Positions 10,330-21,854 of a stretch of DNA of 64,000 nt are shown piece after piece. A program made the position numbers and the translations under genes. How positions within the stretch are numbered: position 1 is the first letter of the stretch; each line of letters starts with the position of its first letter. Where the stretch lies: positions 1,054,001-1,118,000 of the forward strand of contig JARKIF010000006.1 in assembly GCA_029378245.1 (NCBI GenBank). Reading direction: 5' to 3'. Below the pieces are notes generated by a model. The model saw only the letters and a program-made list of their open reading frames with translations. It did not search any database and was not told where the DNA came from. Origin of the DNA: Roridomyces roridus. Lineage: Eukaryota > Basidiomycota > Agaricomycetes > Agaricales > Mycenaceae.

Positions 10330-10800
10330 AGGTGATGAGTGCAGTGTTTTCCGCTGCAAAATGGACGGGTTCATGTGTAACTCGGGGGATGCTGTAAGTT
10401 CGTTGTTGGGCCGGAAATCGACTAACCCGCTCCAAAATTGACGGGTTCATGTTCGGTGGCAGCCAAATTTGCCCTACGTAAACTACTCGTCTCGCCCAAT
10501 GATGCAGCCAGCGTGGATTCCCAGCGATATTACGCCCACGCCGCATGATAAGTAACACGCTGACCTTCCCGCGCAGCGCTCCTGAATGCCCGGATCTTGG
10601 GATAAACAAACGGAAAGTACTAGTTGGGACCATTCAATAGCGGCTCTGGTTCGGGTTGCCATCCCAGCTACCTCCACAGCGCCGTGAGGTGGAAATTCCC
10701 GTTGGAGACTGTGGGGTCAATATCTCATTCGACTCACTCAACCGCCCCGACGAGGGATCGATATCTTCGTCGGCACTCTTGCGGCACTCAGTAAGTACGA
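10330..10800. other. Intergenic, no gene seen
   Basis: This stretch contains the direct repeat AAATKGACGGGTTCATG at about 10361 and 10437 and otherwise no supported feature. Confidence 0.4.
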
Positions 10801-11306
10801 AAGGGCTTCTCAACGAAATTCACCTCCATCGTCTCCATCGCTCTCCTCGCTGCGGGCGCCAACGCCATCTGCCCCGGATTCAACTTTGGCATCGGGAACC
10901 AGATGGCTCTGGGCAACGGAATCAGTCGATGTGCGTTTGACGCTCTCCGCCTTGAACTTCCGGCTGATCATTCGTTCAAGGGGACGTCTACGACGACGGC
11001 TGCAACGTTGTTGATGGACTCGCCACCAACCATAATCCCTGTGACGAGGGCATTTTCGGATGTAGCCCTGCACCGATTATTTTCAATCGCTACACCTCCA
11101 CCTCCACTGGGCTCATGTACGTGCTTTTCCACTTTCTTTCGGGACGATACTCACAAGTTTGATTTGTATTGATCAGTTATGCCTGCCGCACCGATCCGAA
11201 TTCGGGAACCTGTGGCAGTGATGTGATATCCGTTTGCGTGAGTGATCCGGCTCTTCCGCTCGCTCGTGAGACTCACTACTTTCAGTGCCGCAATGATGGA
11301 AACTGA
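10801..11306 (+). CDS. Small secreted cysteine-rich protein, four exons, start codon unresolved
   Basis: Splicing 10801..10930, 10981..11116, 11177..11237 and 11286..11306 gives one open frame. It starts with a hydrophobic signal-like segment (S-I-V-S-I-A-L-L-A-A-G-A-N-A) and continues C-P-G-F-N-F-G-I-G-N-Q. The mature part carries eight cysteines (D-D-G-C, N-P-C, F-G-C, Y-A-C, G-T-C-G-S-D, V-C-C) and ends C-R-N-D-G-N. No ATG is in frame: the codon before the first conserved residue is CGA (798-800 of the 10-kb block) and a TAA lies two codons earlier. So either an upstream exon supplies the start, or it has been lost. A damaged copy lies at 60163-60405. Function unknown; the architecture resembles small secreted effector-like proteins of basidiomycetes. 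Confidence 0.6.
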
Positions 11307-11639
11307 GGAGTTGGAATTAAACTCGAGTACCGTGTAATGATATGTTCGGGGCTTGATGTTGGAATATCGAGTCCGACGCTCACGGGCACGCGGCCCTGGT
11401 ATCCAGGTACTTTCTACTTCTCCTAATAGTTCCCCTGCCCCTGCCCCTTCATCCTACTTATTCTAGACTTATTGCTTCCCGATTGTTTCCGAGCCCCCAT
11501 AGATAGCAGTTCATGTACAGTATTAATACTTGTAGACACGAATGAATCCCCTGCGCGTTTGCGAGGGTCTTCTGCCAATTCCCGAGTCAAGGACGTGGAC
11601 ACCTTGATTCCAACACTCGAATATGGATTTGATTCAGTG

Positions 11640-11825
11640 ATGGCGTTGTCGTCCATTGAAAGCTTCACTAATCCGCTCAATCCTCCCATCTCTCATTAGA
11701 CTCTCATACGTGAAGACACCTCCGTTGGGTCCGATCAGCCGCTCCTCTACGTCGTCATGGCGTGGATTGCCTCCCAGCATCAGCACAACTTCCTCCAAAG
11801 AAGGGAATTCTTGCGCGGTTTACAT
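11640..11825 (-). pseudogene. F-box gene 3'-end relic
   Basis: This segment matches the last ~45 codons and the downstream flank of the intact F-box gene (60475-60650). Shared blocks include CTCATACGTGAAGACACC and GGATTGCCTCCCAGCATCA. The rest of the gene is missing beyond 11825, so it is a truncated duplicate. It keeps the same tail-to-tail position next to the cysteine-rich gene as the copy near 60 kb. Confidence 0.75.
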
Positions 11826-11829
11826 AAAT

Positions 11830-13231
11830 TCTCACGAGTACTTTGTATTGTGCAGTACAGGTACGCCGCAGGTACGCGTGGAATTACTGACCCGGTGGCA
11901 GCAAGGGCAGAGCCAGTGAGAACTTTGTGAGTCCTAAAGTTGACTCTGAAGGCTTGCCCGAGGTATGCCCGAGGCTCACACTCCAACAAAGAACAAAAGA
12001 GTCTAGAGAATAGTGATTTTGTGGTGACTCAATGGTGACTGGTCTGGACCGTCTGATCAACAACGTCAATACTTGACACCACAAACCTCTCTTGTCTTTT
12101 ACCACCATCATCTCTCTCGCCGATACTATATGGGACGGTCTTCCTGGCCACCTAAGAGGTTTTCGGTGTCGGGGAAGCGATTACCGCCATGGGCAATGGA
12201 ACGGAGTGCCCAGGGTGATAGTCTGGACTCCTACGAGTAAAACAAGCCCCCAGTCGACCGATTCTGTCAAGTTTTGGTGACATGGGAAATATTTTGCGGA
12301 GGCAGGTCCAAAAATGGCCTGCCCGGCTAAGTTGGCCATGCGTGGGAATCATTCCCGTCTGTCATGGCGCATCGCCGCTCTCGATTCCTGGCGATTCGCC
12401 GAAGGTATAACTTGACTATAGTGCCCCAGAGGCCTCTTATTCAACTCATGAATGCACATTTTTGGCTCTGTTGCCGCAGATCACACCGAATATTGACAAT
12501 GAGCACCTCACCCGAACAGCAGACTGTGCGTAAGCGTAGATAGTCGCGCGGAAACCACTGAGAGCATGATAATATCATTCTCCAATGCGTCGAAAGGGCA
12601 TATGTGGTCGGGCTGGTCCCTAGCGAGCCGCGACGGTGGGCTCTAGTGTTGGGGAGAGGAGAGGGACGGCAGGCTAGAGCAGCGATACTCTTCGGCGCTC
12701 GACGTCGAGTGGAGACGGTCGGGGACTCGACTTTGGGGCTTTTCAATGATCAGAAAGCCCTATGAGGGTCGGGAGAGGTGACAAGGGTGCCGGAAAAGTG
12801 CGGGAAAGTGTGATATGCTGTCTCGCCTCCCGCCAGCTCATCAGCCGCCGACGCCCATAAACAGCCACAGTAACGAAGGAGAGGGTTGAGAACGTGCTAA
12901 TATTGCATTTCAAGAGGGTGGGACAGGGTGGGGTACATGTGGTGGTCGTGTTTCGATGTGGTAGAAAAGTGGGCAAAACACGTGTGACGACGAGCCCCCG
13001 CCCGAAGCCGTGACGGGGTATACAGACAAGGTGAGCGGGGTACATCGAGAAGAAGGTTCCATGTACGCACCCTGGTGGCCATTTACGCCGCCGTGGTCCC
13101 CCATCCCCTCATAAAACCTCGACACGTTCGGCATACGGAAACTGGGGGTCGAGTAGCAATCGGCTCCAGCGCCGGGAATTCAAGATGGCTAAAATCATAT
13201 TAGTATCGCCAATAGCATGCCTAGAAGGTCC
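11830..13231. other. Intergenic, nothing firm
   Basis: Several short open frames on the minus strand (for example 12441-12746 and 12743-13045) have low-complexity compositions and no recognisable motif or splice pattern. I see no supported gene here. Confidence 0.4.
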
Positions 13232-13801
13232 TTACAGACCAGTGCAGAGTTTGAAGATGGTACCAGAAAAACTGGGTCCGATACAAAGGTGACGATCCGA
13301 CACGCTGAGTGCTGGAATTTGCTGCTTCAGTTGCAATCTTGGCCGATATGGTGGAAGTTGGGGTAGAACAGGTGGCCTAATCGTTGAGGAGCAGATAGCC
13401 CGGGGTCTGCTGAGTGTAAGAAGCCCCAGAGGTCCCGGATTGGTGGGGTGGTCGTTGAGAAAGAGTGAGTCAAATGCAAGCGATGCCATGGACAAATTAA
13501 GAAATCCCGTGTTACGGGCTTCCGCCCCGATTGTTGACAGGCACAACATCACGTCAACTGCGTCAATCAAGTCCAATTTCGGTTCGCGACGAGCCATGTA
13601 CATCCCTTCCAATATGCGACTACAACCAAGCAATAATATCCGACCGACAGGCTTGTATGGAGCAGGTGGCCAGGTAGCCTGTGCAGCCAGGTAGGGGGTC
13701 TCATATAGTATGCCTCCTGAGCTACTTTGCCACATCTTCTCATTCATAGATTCCAAAACTCTACTCAGATCATCGTCTGTGAGTGCTGACCTGCTCCTCA
13801 C
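13232..13801 (-). CDS. Hypothetical protein fragment, 189 aa
   Basis: A 570-bp open frame contains S-R-I-L-E-G-M-Y-M-A-R-R and D-A-V-D-V-M-L-C-L-S-T-I-G-A-E-A-R. This weakly recalls the middle-homology region of fungal Zn2Cys6 transcription factors (R-x-L-E-G-x-Y), but no zinc cluster is found upstream. It may be an exon of a degraded gene or a chance frame. I cannot assign a function. Confidence 0.25.
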   Translation of the reverse strand: MRSRSALTDDDLSRVLESMNEKMWQSSSGGILYETPYLAAQATWPPAPYKPVGRILLLGCSRILEGMYMARREPKLDLIDAVDVMLCLSTIGAEARNTGFLNLSMASLAFDSLFLNDHPTNPGPLGLLTLSRPRAICSSTIRPPVLPQLPPYRPRLQLKQQIPALSVSDRHLCIGPSFSGTIFKLCTGL

Positions 13802-14344
13802 GCGACGGACGAATGAATTCCTCAGGTCTGATCACAGGCATGCCACGACTTCAATAAACGCCGAAAAAATGTCACCGTGGAATCCCCTGGCTGTATCAGC
13901 AAATCACGATTGGAAACCCACGCTACGCCACACTCGAAGAGTGACTCACCCCACAGCACCTTGTGCAAAACGCCGAGGGCACTATATATGTATCAGTCAA
14001 GCCGTCCAGCGTGCCTTGACTTCTTCCTCGATGGGTCCCGGACCTGAATCACCGGGCGATAAGGACGAATCCACTACGTACATCTCCGTCCCCCTTGTCG
14101 GTCGGGAACCCGGGACTCATAATCGAGATATTCGGGCACGTTCTTCCCTCAAGCTCACCACCTGCAGATCAAGGGCGGGACTTTCACCAGTCATGTCGTT
14201 CATCAGTCCTCGCGGACGCAGTTTGAAAGTAGGTATTCCCGAGAATTGTCTGAACCGCGCATTGCTATATATTTTGGCCAGACTTTCGGAGGATCCCAAG
14301 GGGCGATATTGATCTCCTAAGAGAGACGCGCCTCGAGGGGAATG

Positions 14345-16322
14345 TAGTCGTGGCCCCCGGGGATCGCCGCCGCAAATACTCTGCGCGGGTTCGTGGAATG
14401 GACTCGGACGTTTCCGTTTTCATTCACGAGGGTAGCAATGCCCAAGAGGTGGGTTATACGCCGTTGCTTACTTGCAAACCTGTGCCTTGAACGTGTCCAA
14501 ACGTAGGAATGCAACGAATATCTGGGACGGCACGTAAGCATCTGGTTCGTCGCATCGAATACGGCAGGTTTATCCCGATGTTCATGCGTGAGCCCAGGCA
14601 TCCCAATATTCTGCAGATATTTGGGCTCGCGAGTTATTCGGATGTGTATGCGGCTGTCGTGTATGACGGTCAGGTTACTTGGATTTGCACTTGAACTGGC
14701 AACTCATTCTTACCCTAGACTTGCTGCCTTACAAGGAATATCTGAAATTTCGTGGCTGCTCACCTATAACCATGATTTATTTCCACGGCTGCTGGGTCAG
14801 TGGCTATCACAATGTGCTTATAATGCAGACTTTCCATACTTTTGTACAGATGACCGACTTGGCGGTAAGATCACTCAGATTTGGAGAGTGTTTCGATAAT
14901 TACATTGTCCAGGATGCCGATGCGTACTATTTGAGGAGACACAGAATGCGGCTGATCTTTCTGGTACGTAGTTGTCCGCTCCGCGCGTGTTTTCTGCGCT
15001 CAAACAAGACTCAGAAAACGACGTTTTGGATACGCCGCTCCACAGGTCGGCTTTGTGTCGAGATCGCACCCAAGCCCTCCTGGATTCGCTGCCCGGCTTT
15101 CCGCGTACCAACAGGACCATGGGACATCAGCCTTCCCTCCAACGATCCAAACTTGGACGACAAGGTCGTGCGTCATCTCAAATTCAGCCAATTTCATCAA
15201 ATCTGCACCTTTGGACTATCATCGGGATTCCGAGAACTAGAGCTCCCTTTGACAACGACCGTCAACTTGGGCGCGATATCATTCGTTCCTTGCGCTGATT
15301 ACCTGACCATGAAACCCCGATACGATAACCCTCCACCTAGCCCAGGCTCTCCCATTGAGCAACTCGACAACTGGGTCGAGATTGCAGTCCTCCACAGAAT
15401 GCAGTTCGTGACGCGCAAGTCTCACTGGAACGTGAGATACAATATCCCCAAGGGATGGACGTGGTCAGCCTCAGCCTCTTAGCTGCCGCAATCACTAACA
15501 TGGACTTCTTAAGCATGAAGGCCCGAGATGTTTACAGTACCACCGTTTGGGTTGGCTTTGACCACTTGGACGAGCACGCGGAGACCTGGCTTAGCCAAGC
15601 AAATCACATTTTCGACCGCCTCCAAGTCGGCACCGGATACGAGGACTATAGTAAGAGTTTCAGTGCATGCAAACATGACGATCCCACCAACTCCGTCGAA
15701 AAGCCTTCACGCGTTCGATAGACTTCAGCCTCGAGATTTCGGCACCGACGGCAGCGGACCCGCCGGATGGCTACTTTTTTTCTGCGGCTCGCCCACCACT
15801 TTCAGACAGGTCTGACGTCATTCCGGTGGCCCTCCGATTCCTGGTTCTGGGCATTGGACTCACTTGGTGATAAGCGTTTAACTGCGACGCAAGGGGAAAA
15901 GCTCGGTTTCCCTCAAGTCTGGCAGCGCCTGTCGGTTGGCGCGAGGTCCTGGACTACCAGAGCGTATGTCGCATTGCGGCAATTCCATGCGGCAAAGGGA
16001 TTCGATCCGGGAAGCCAGCAAATACCGATCCATCTTGGCTATTCGCTATATCATCTCCCAGATGAGCCGGGATTTGCGCACGGTGTGTACATGGGGTGCT
16101 GCGACCGTTGGAACTAACCGATCACGGCCGTTAGAAATGGATGGGTCTACTGGGACAGTGTTCCGTTCGTTTCCACCCTCTTGGGAGGAGACAGAGGATA
16201 ACTGGGTTGAGATGATGTCCATGGTGGAGCACGGAGCCGAGTACAGTCGGTTACCCGATACCGCCGTTGAACCAGTGAGCGGTGTGTCCGTTTCTATTCC
16301 ATTCCCCGTTGCAGTCCATTGA
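14345..16322 (+). pseudogene. Kinase-N-lobe-like Agaricomycete family gene, one frameshift
   Basis: Multi-exon gene. Early exons read an I-H-E-G-S-N-A-Q-E segment, then P-R-H-P-N-I-L-Q-I-F-G (14602 onward), then A-A-V-V-Y-D-D-L-L-P-Y-K-E-Y-L. This succession resembles the alphaC-beta4-beta5-hinge part of a protein kinase N-lobe. Downstream exons read F-W-I-R-R-S-T-G-R-L-C-V-E, W-L-S-Q-A-N-H-I-F-D-R-L and A-L-R-Q-F-H-A-A-K-G-F-D-P, a domain shared with the copy at 42.7-44.8 kb. No HRD or DFG motif is seen. At 15775-15781 a run of seven T's shifts the frame: with six T's, G-Y-F-F-L-R-L-A joins to F-R-W-P in one frame. The last exon probably begins at about 16134 and ends at a TGA at 16320-16322. 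Exon borders upstream of 14400 are uncertain. Function is unknown. Confidence 0.65.
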
Positions 16323-16464
16323 ATATTTGCACACAAGCAGTTAAACCAACGTCTATCACGGAGAGGTGAAATTGGCGCTACTGCTAGTATCATTCATTGT
16401 TCTGTTGGTCGACTGTTGTCTTTGACTAGAAGTAACGTACTTGTCCTGTAAAACGAAAATCCCA

Positions 16465-19400
16465 TCAACACCAATCCAACTCCTTCAATCGTGAATCAAC
16501 TACCGCCACAGCCTTGGTCTGCGAAGACCTAACCAAGAGCGAACGAGCTCCCTCCCACAACACCCCCGCCTCGGTCCTATCTCCCCGCCTCATCGCAATC
16601 CCCGCAAGCCCATCCATACACTCAGCCTTGAGCCGATGATTATCCGCCTCTGTCACACATTGCAATACAGCCTGGAAGACATTGGTCGCAGTCTCATCGT
16701 CGCCCCAAGAAACGAAGATATCAGCGAGGTAGCGCAAAGCGCGGTAGGTCGAGACGAGGACCTTGTTCTTGCACGAAATGGCGAGGTACGCTGTGGCCCA
16801 GTGGAATGTATTCCCTCCCATCGAGTGCCTCGGGTCCCCCAGGGCAGAGAGGCACCAATCAAAGATGTCGTGGAATCGACCACGGCTTTTGTCGATGCAC
16901 AGCAAATATTCGGTGTATGCCGATTCGAGATCGGCGTGCCGATGCAAGGCGAGTTCAGCGCGGAGCCACGTGCAGAGGAGAATGCGCCGGCTGTTCATGG
17001 ACGTATAAAGCGCCTGTGCGGCGTCCAAGTCCGCCAAAATATCCTCCTCCGAACGACCAGTGAATATCCCGATGTGAGCCATATAGATGAGCGAGTTTGC
17101 GTGAAACCCAGGGGAAACGCCGGAGGACGTCTTGGCTGCGATCTCTTTGTGAAGCGCATACGCCTCGAGGTACTCGCTCTTCCCCAGATGGACGTCCGCC
17201 TGGAGGTCAATCACCGCGAGGAACTTGTCAGAATTGCGGAACCCCATTTCGATGAGGTGGTGTTGCAAGTTCTCGAGGACGCCGAGCCCTTGGCGTAGAC
17301 GGCCGAAGCGGACGACAGCGCCGGCCTCCATGCGAAGTCGTTCGAGCTCGTACATAGAGCCAAAAGTGAGCTGACCGGCTTGTTCGGCGAGGTCCATGAC
17401 CCAGGACGAGTCACCGAAGTCCTCCGCGATCCGACATCGGATGAGTAGCGTTTTGGCGACCCAGTGGATGTTTTTGGTGCGTCGAGCTAACCCTAGCGCA
17501 GCATCGCTAAAGTACATTGCCTGTTCGTAGTTACGCAGCGAGCTGTGGTACGAGGTGGCGCGGTCGTAAAAACGGATGGCTGCACGAAAGTTTGTTTGAA
17601 TCGTGGGGACAGAAGGGAAGAATGTACGACGATACCCACCTTCACCAACTGGACATTGTACAGTCTGGAAATATCTCACCCCCTGCTCGATCAACGCCTC
17701 TGCATCATAATCCGTAGGCCTAACAGTCGTGCGATTCAGCAACTGCCCCGCATACCTCCAACGCATCAACGAGTCACCCGTCGCATCAATCAACGCCGGC
17801 ACACGTTGCAACAACGGACTAGTCCCCTTCAGCATGATCTTGGAGAACCCATTCAAGATGGTGATACTCTTCCCGATGACGAGCCACGAGGCCGGGTCCT
17901 TATCCTCGTCTAGGCCCTGTAGCATCAACGAATGCATATTGCCGAGTGATCCGACGATGCGCATGGCAAGGTTGCCGGAGGGGAGATGTTGATGAACGTC
18001 CCAGACTGAGAGTATCTGTTCGAGGTAGATGCGCACAGGTGTGGAGAGTGAAGGAGCGGGGGGATGGGCTCGGCGCATGTACTCGCGGATTGGGCTGAGC
18101 GCTTTCAAGCGCCGACTCACGTCCATGTACGCGAGAGATGTACGAAGGAGGGCGAGACGGCAGCTTGCCAGTCGGGGAACGGGGACCTTGCTTGCCAAGA
18201 GCTCTTCCTCGGTGATTCCGTCTGGGAGGAGGGAGAGGAGGGAGAGAAGGTCTTTGGCGTAGGGTTCCGACAGGAGGCGTGGGCTGCCGAGTGAGAGGAT
18301 GATGGATTTTTCGAGATTCGAGCGTTTGCTGTGGCCGTCTGAGATGAGCTCGGTGTGCTCGTGCTGCCAGCGCGACAGAGTGCCTGCGTAGCCTTCAAAA
18401 GACACGATGTTCGCCATGAGGCTGACGGCGAGCGGCAGACTCCCGGAGAGATCTAGGAGTTCGCTCAGCGCCTGTTCCTCTTCGTCGAGAGGTTCTTCAG
18501 CGATGTCGAAGAATATTTGTCGAGATGCGAACGACGATATAGGCTCGAGGGGTGGGAGGAAGGGACGGTTCCATTTGATCTTTGGTCGTTCAGCGCCGCG
18601 CATCGTGACCTACATTCCTCAGAATCAGAGTCAATAGCGAAACCGAGGACGTACTATCAGTGCGAGGTTCGATACATCCGCGAGACTGGCCAAAAACTCC
18701 TCCGCCTTGTCCCGATACTCCACCGGCTCCCACGGGGTCTCGAAATTATCGAGAACCAACAACGCCGGGCCGCTCCTCACAAAATGGTCGACGATATGCC
18801 TGCCCAAACGGCTGGAATTCTCGAGCCCCAAATGCAAAGCGATGCTAGAAAGCAAATCCGTCGTGGTATACGCGGATTCGCAGGAGATGAAGTGTCTTGA
18901 GGTGTATCGAGCCGAGACAGCCTCGTCGCATAATGCTGCGGTGGCGAGTGTAGTCTTGCCCATACCGCCCGGGCCTAGAATGAGTATACGCGCTGGCTCA
19001 GAACCGAGCAGATGCGTGAGGATCTGTGCGAGTTCGTAGTCTCGACCGTAAAAGATCTTGGGCAGACCGGGAAGAAGGGAGAGGGATCCCGAACTAGCTT
19101 TAAAGGCACTTTCTCTGATCTGCAACGGATCAGGGTGTGCATCGGGATGAAAACGAGAAATGAGGGTACCGATGGGTCCGTAGCGAACGAGGCGCTCCGG
19201 GTGGAAATGAGCTCCAGAAGTTCTTGGTGCCTCGCCTCGGTGTCCCCGTCCATTTCAGCAACCGCCGCGGACAGTCCGATTCCGTATTTCATCTGTGAAT
19301 ATATATGAAACCACAAGTACTTGAATGGAACTGCTGATTGACGCACCGCAAAGAGCTGGGAAGCATATCGAAGATCACTTTCACAAGTCTCGAGCTTGAG

Positions 19401-19871
19401 CGTAATCTCGCTTTGCTTGAATAACCGCTTGATCCGTCCGCGCTGACGGTCCGTTTGGAGGAAGGCGTGAAAGGTTTGGAGAGTTCTGTCAGGTTTTGTC
19501 AGCGACGAATGCTGAGATGCTGAGACGACGTACTGGACGTATTGGGCAATGTCATCGAGTAGAGCCGCGGGCATATTGTTGTCGGAATTGACACTGAGGC
19601 TCATGAACGCACAGAGGGTGCGGTGGATTTCCTCCACCATCCGCATACATCGGTCCTTCTGTGCTTTCGTTTTCTGTCATCCCCGATATCGTGAGGGCAT
19701 CATCTCAGGGTCATGGAAGACACGCACCTGAACGAGCGGGACAAGTGTAAGCACCAGGTTGCAGACACTGCTCAGAAAGGGTATCTGCGCAAGGTTGGAG
19801 ACGTCTCGGAGGGCGTTGGCAGCGATGATCGTGTACTGCAGCGTGGTATCCATGGCGTCGGGAGGAGGCAT
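16465..19871 (-). CDS. NLR/STAND protein: MLKL-like N-domain, NB-ARC, helical repeats (1051 aa)
   Basis: Model: complement(join(16465..18609, 18655..19119, 19170..19292, 19347..19485, 19534..19673, 19728..19871)). Introns are 45-54 bp and every junction keeps the frame. Residues about 1-150 form an all-helical domain (A-A-N-A-L-R-D-V, Q-I-P-F-L-S-S-V, Q-M-V-E-type, E-I-H-R-T-L-C-A-F) matching the four-helix MLKL/HeLo-like N-terminal domain seen in many basidiomycete STAND proteins. The NB-ARC NTPase follows: G-R-D-Y-E-L, Walker A GPGGMGKTT (231-239), and Walker B A-L-L-V-L-D-N-F-E-T-P-W (about 301-312). A W-x-R-P-F-L-P-P-L segment leads into helical, TPR-like C-terminal repeats. The family's known logic is ligand sensing by the repeats, oligomerisation through NB-ARC, and signalling or membrane damage by the N-domain. 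Its specific role here is inferred. The start at 19871 is chosen over 19937 because conservation begins there. All key NTPase motifs are intact. Confidence 0.88.
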
Positions 19872-20486
19872 TTTGGTGCCACTGTCCACGTTTTTAAGCA
19901 AATCACATGTGGGGTGTCGTAAATCTGCGCGTATCATAGGTCCGGGACATCGGAGTCGGGGGAAGTGGCGGCGCGCTGCTCAGGATTCAATTGGAGACTC
20001 GCAAGTGCAACGGACCCAGAATACTTATAGTCCTTCCCGACGGAGAATCGATGTCGTCTAAGGCTTTTCTCGGAATCCTCCACGGTGGGAGTCACCAGCT
20101 TCATCTATTGATGTATGGGAGGGGAGCAGACTCATCAGCAAAAGCTCATAAGGACTTGGAAAATGTGAAGATCTGAGTCTCCCGGTATTAAAAGTGCAGA
20201 AAAGCCAGAAGCCGGAAAAAGCGGAAGGTCGTCGAAGACAAAAAAAGCCGCGGAAAGGTGATCGAAGCTGATTTAAGCATCGGTAAGCACCGGTAAGGCA
20301 ACTTGTAGTTTTGCTGATGGAGAGAGTCAACTTAAGGGCGTGCTCAACGACGTTTCGAGGAAATCTGGCCGTTCGACATGGTGGAGCAAGATAAAGCAGA
20401 CGGATCAGCCAGATCAACACCGCCACGACGGTCTAGACTTTCAGGCTTCACGACCGCTGGCAGCCTGCTTGCCAACTGCTTGCACA

Positions 20487-21854
20487 ATGCCATTCCTCTC
20501 GTCTTCACGCATGCGCAACGTCGTCCCGGGGTACCAGCCATTGCCAACGGGCATCCACTCCCTCCCATCCGAGCTCCTCGCCGCAATCTTCAACGAGGTT
20601 CCACGTCCTTTCTTCCTCGATGCAGATCACAGTCGCTGGGCCCCATCGGTCAGGCATACCTTGTCTCACATCTGCAGACTCTGGCGGGATGTAGCACAAG
20701 AGCTCTGCCCCTCGCTCTGGACAGACATCCGGATCTGCCACTGCCGCGCAGGGCAGCTGGCCACCGTGGACAAATACTTGCGTCGCTCAGGTGGGTTTCC
20801 CGCTCGACATCGCGATCGACATCGAGGATACCATCGAATACCTGGACAACCTTCCCTTTTGGCAGGCCGTACTCCGCGTGTGGTCTGTCGCTCATCGATG
20901 GCGTAGTCTTTTCTGCGTACCACGGTGCCAAACGTTGCTACAATCAGGGAGCATGTCGGCGGGGGAAGCGTGGACGCACCCCTCCTGAAATCTTTAACGC
21001 TTTTCGCTGTTGGAAACGAAATGCTTTCCGGTGTGGCGAGTATCACTCCCCGAGTTGGAGGTTACTGTATGCATTTCGATGGGCTGCCGATGCTGAAAGC
21101 ACTCGTCTTGCACGGCGTGGAGCTCGAAACAGATACATCACTATTTCCCCATCGGCTTGAAATCATCGACGTGTCCTCCGTGGGCGGATCGGGAATTCTT
21201 GCTTCACTGGCCGAACAATTCCATTCGGACGCGGAGGATTTGCCTCTTATGCCCAGTCTTCGCCACCTCACTCTTCGAGGATCACACATCCCCGAGTCAG
21301 CTGCAGTCAAGTCGTACCTCTCTCACCTGACACGCCTAACCTTGGGCCATGTCAACGCAATTACCGTGCCCTCGCTGAGTCGTATCATCAACGCCTCCTT
21401 GCTGGAAGAACTGTCGTTGGAGAATCTCACCAACGCCTTCTGGCGCACTTTCTCCATCGTACAGATGACGTTTCCCGTCCTCCACACCCTCACACTCTCT
21501 TCAAATTCCATCGCCGGCCGCTCTCTTCCCGGCCTCGACGGTATCAAATTCCCCGCGCTTAGGCGTCTTCGTCTCAACAATTTCGTCTCTTGCTCTATCC
21601 TTATCAGCGAGCTCGGCGTCTCGCCGCTCGAGTCTTCGATTCAACCCCCGTGGCCCACGCTCACCGACCTCACTGTCACGGGAGACCCTGACTATCGTGC
21701 AATGCGTGCGCTCGTGGATACGCGCCGCGCCATGGGTGTTCCCATTCGGAGCCTTACGGTCGATTCGCCGCGCTTCCTTGATGCTGGTGCGTTAAATTGG
21801 TTGAAGAAGAATGTGGAGGAGTTTACGCGGTTGGTTCCGAATGTGAGGTGCTAG
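20487..21854 (+). pseudogene. F-box/LRR-like protein gene with two frameshifts
   Basis: The F-box (I-H-S-L-P-S-E-L-L-A-A-I-F-N-E-V-P) opens at 20487 and continues to Y-L-R-R-S-G. The frame then shifts by one base near 20795 to G-F-P-L-D-I-A-I-D, and again near 20925 to P-N-V-A-T-I-R-E-H-V. The remainder (to 21854) is an intact leucine-rich-repeat-like half ending F-T-R-L-V-P-N-V-R-C. No intron ends explain either shift. It may be a pseudogene, or two sequencing indels may have broken a functional gene. A C-terminal relic of a close paralog lies at 39890-40332. Intact members act as SCF ubiquitin-ligase adaptors. Confidence 0.75.
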
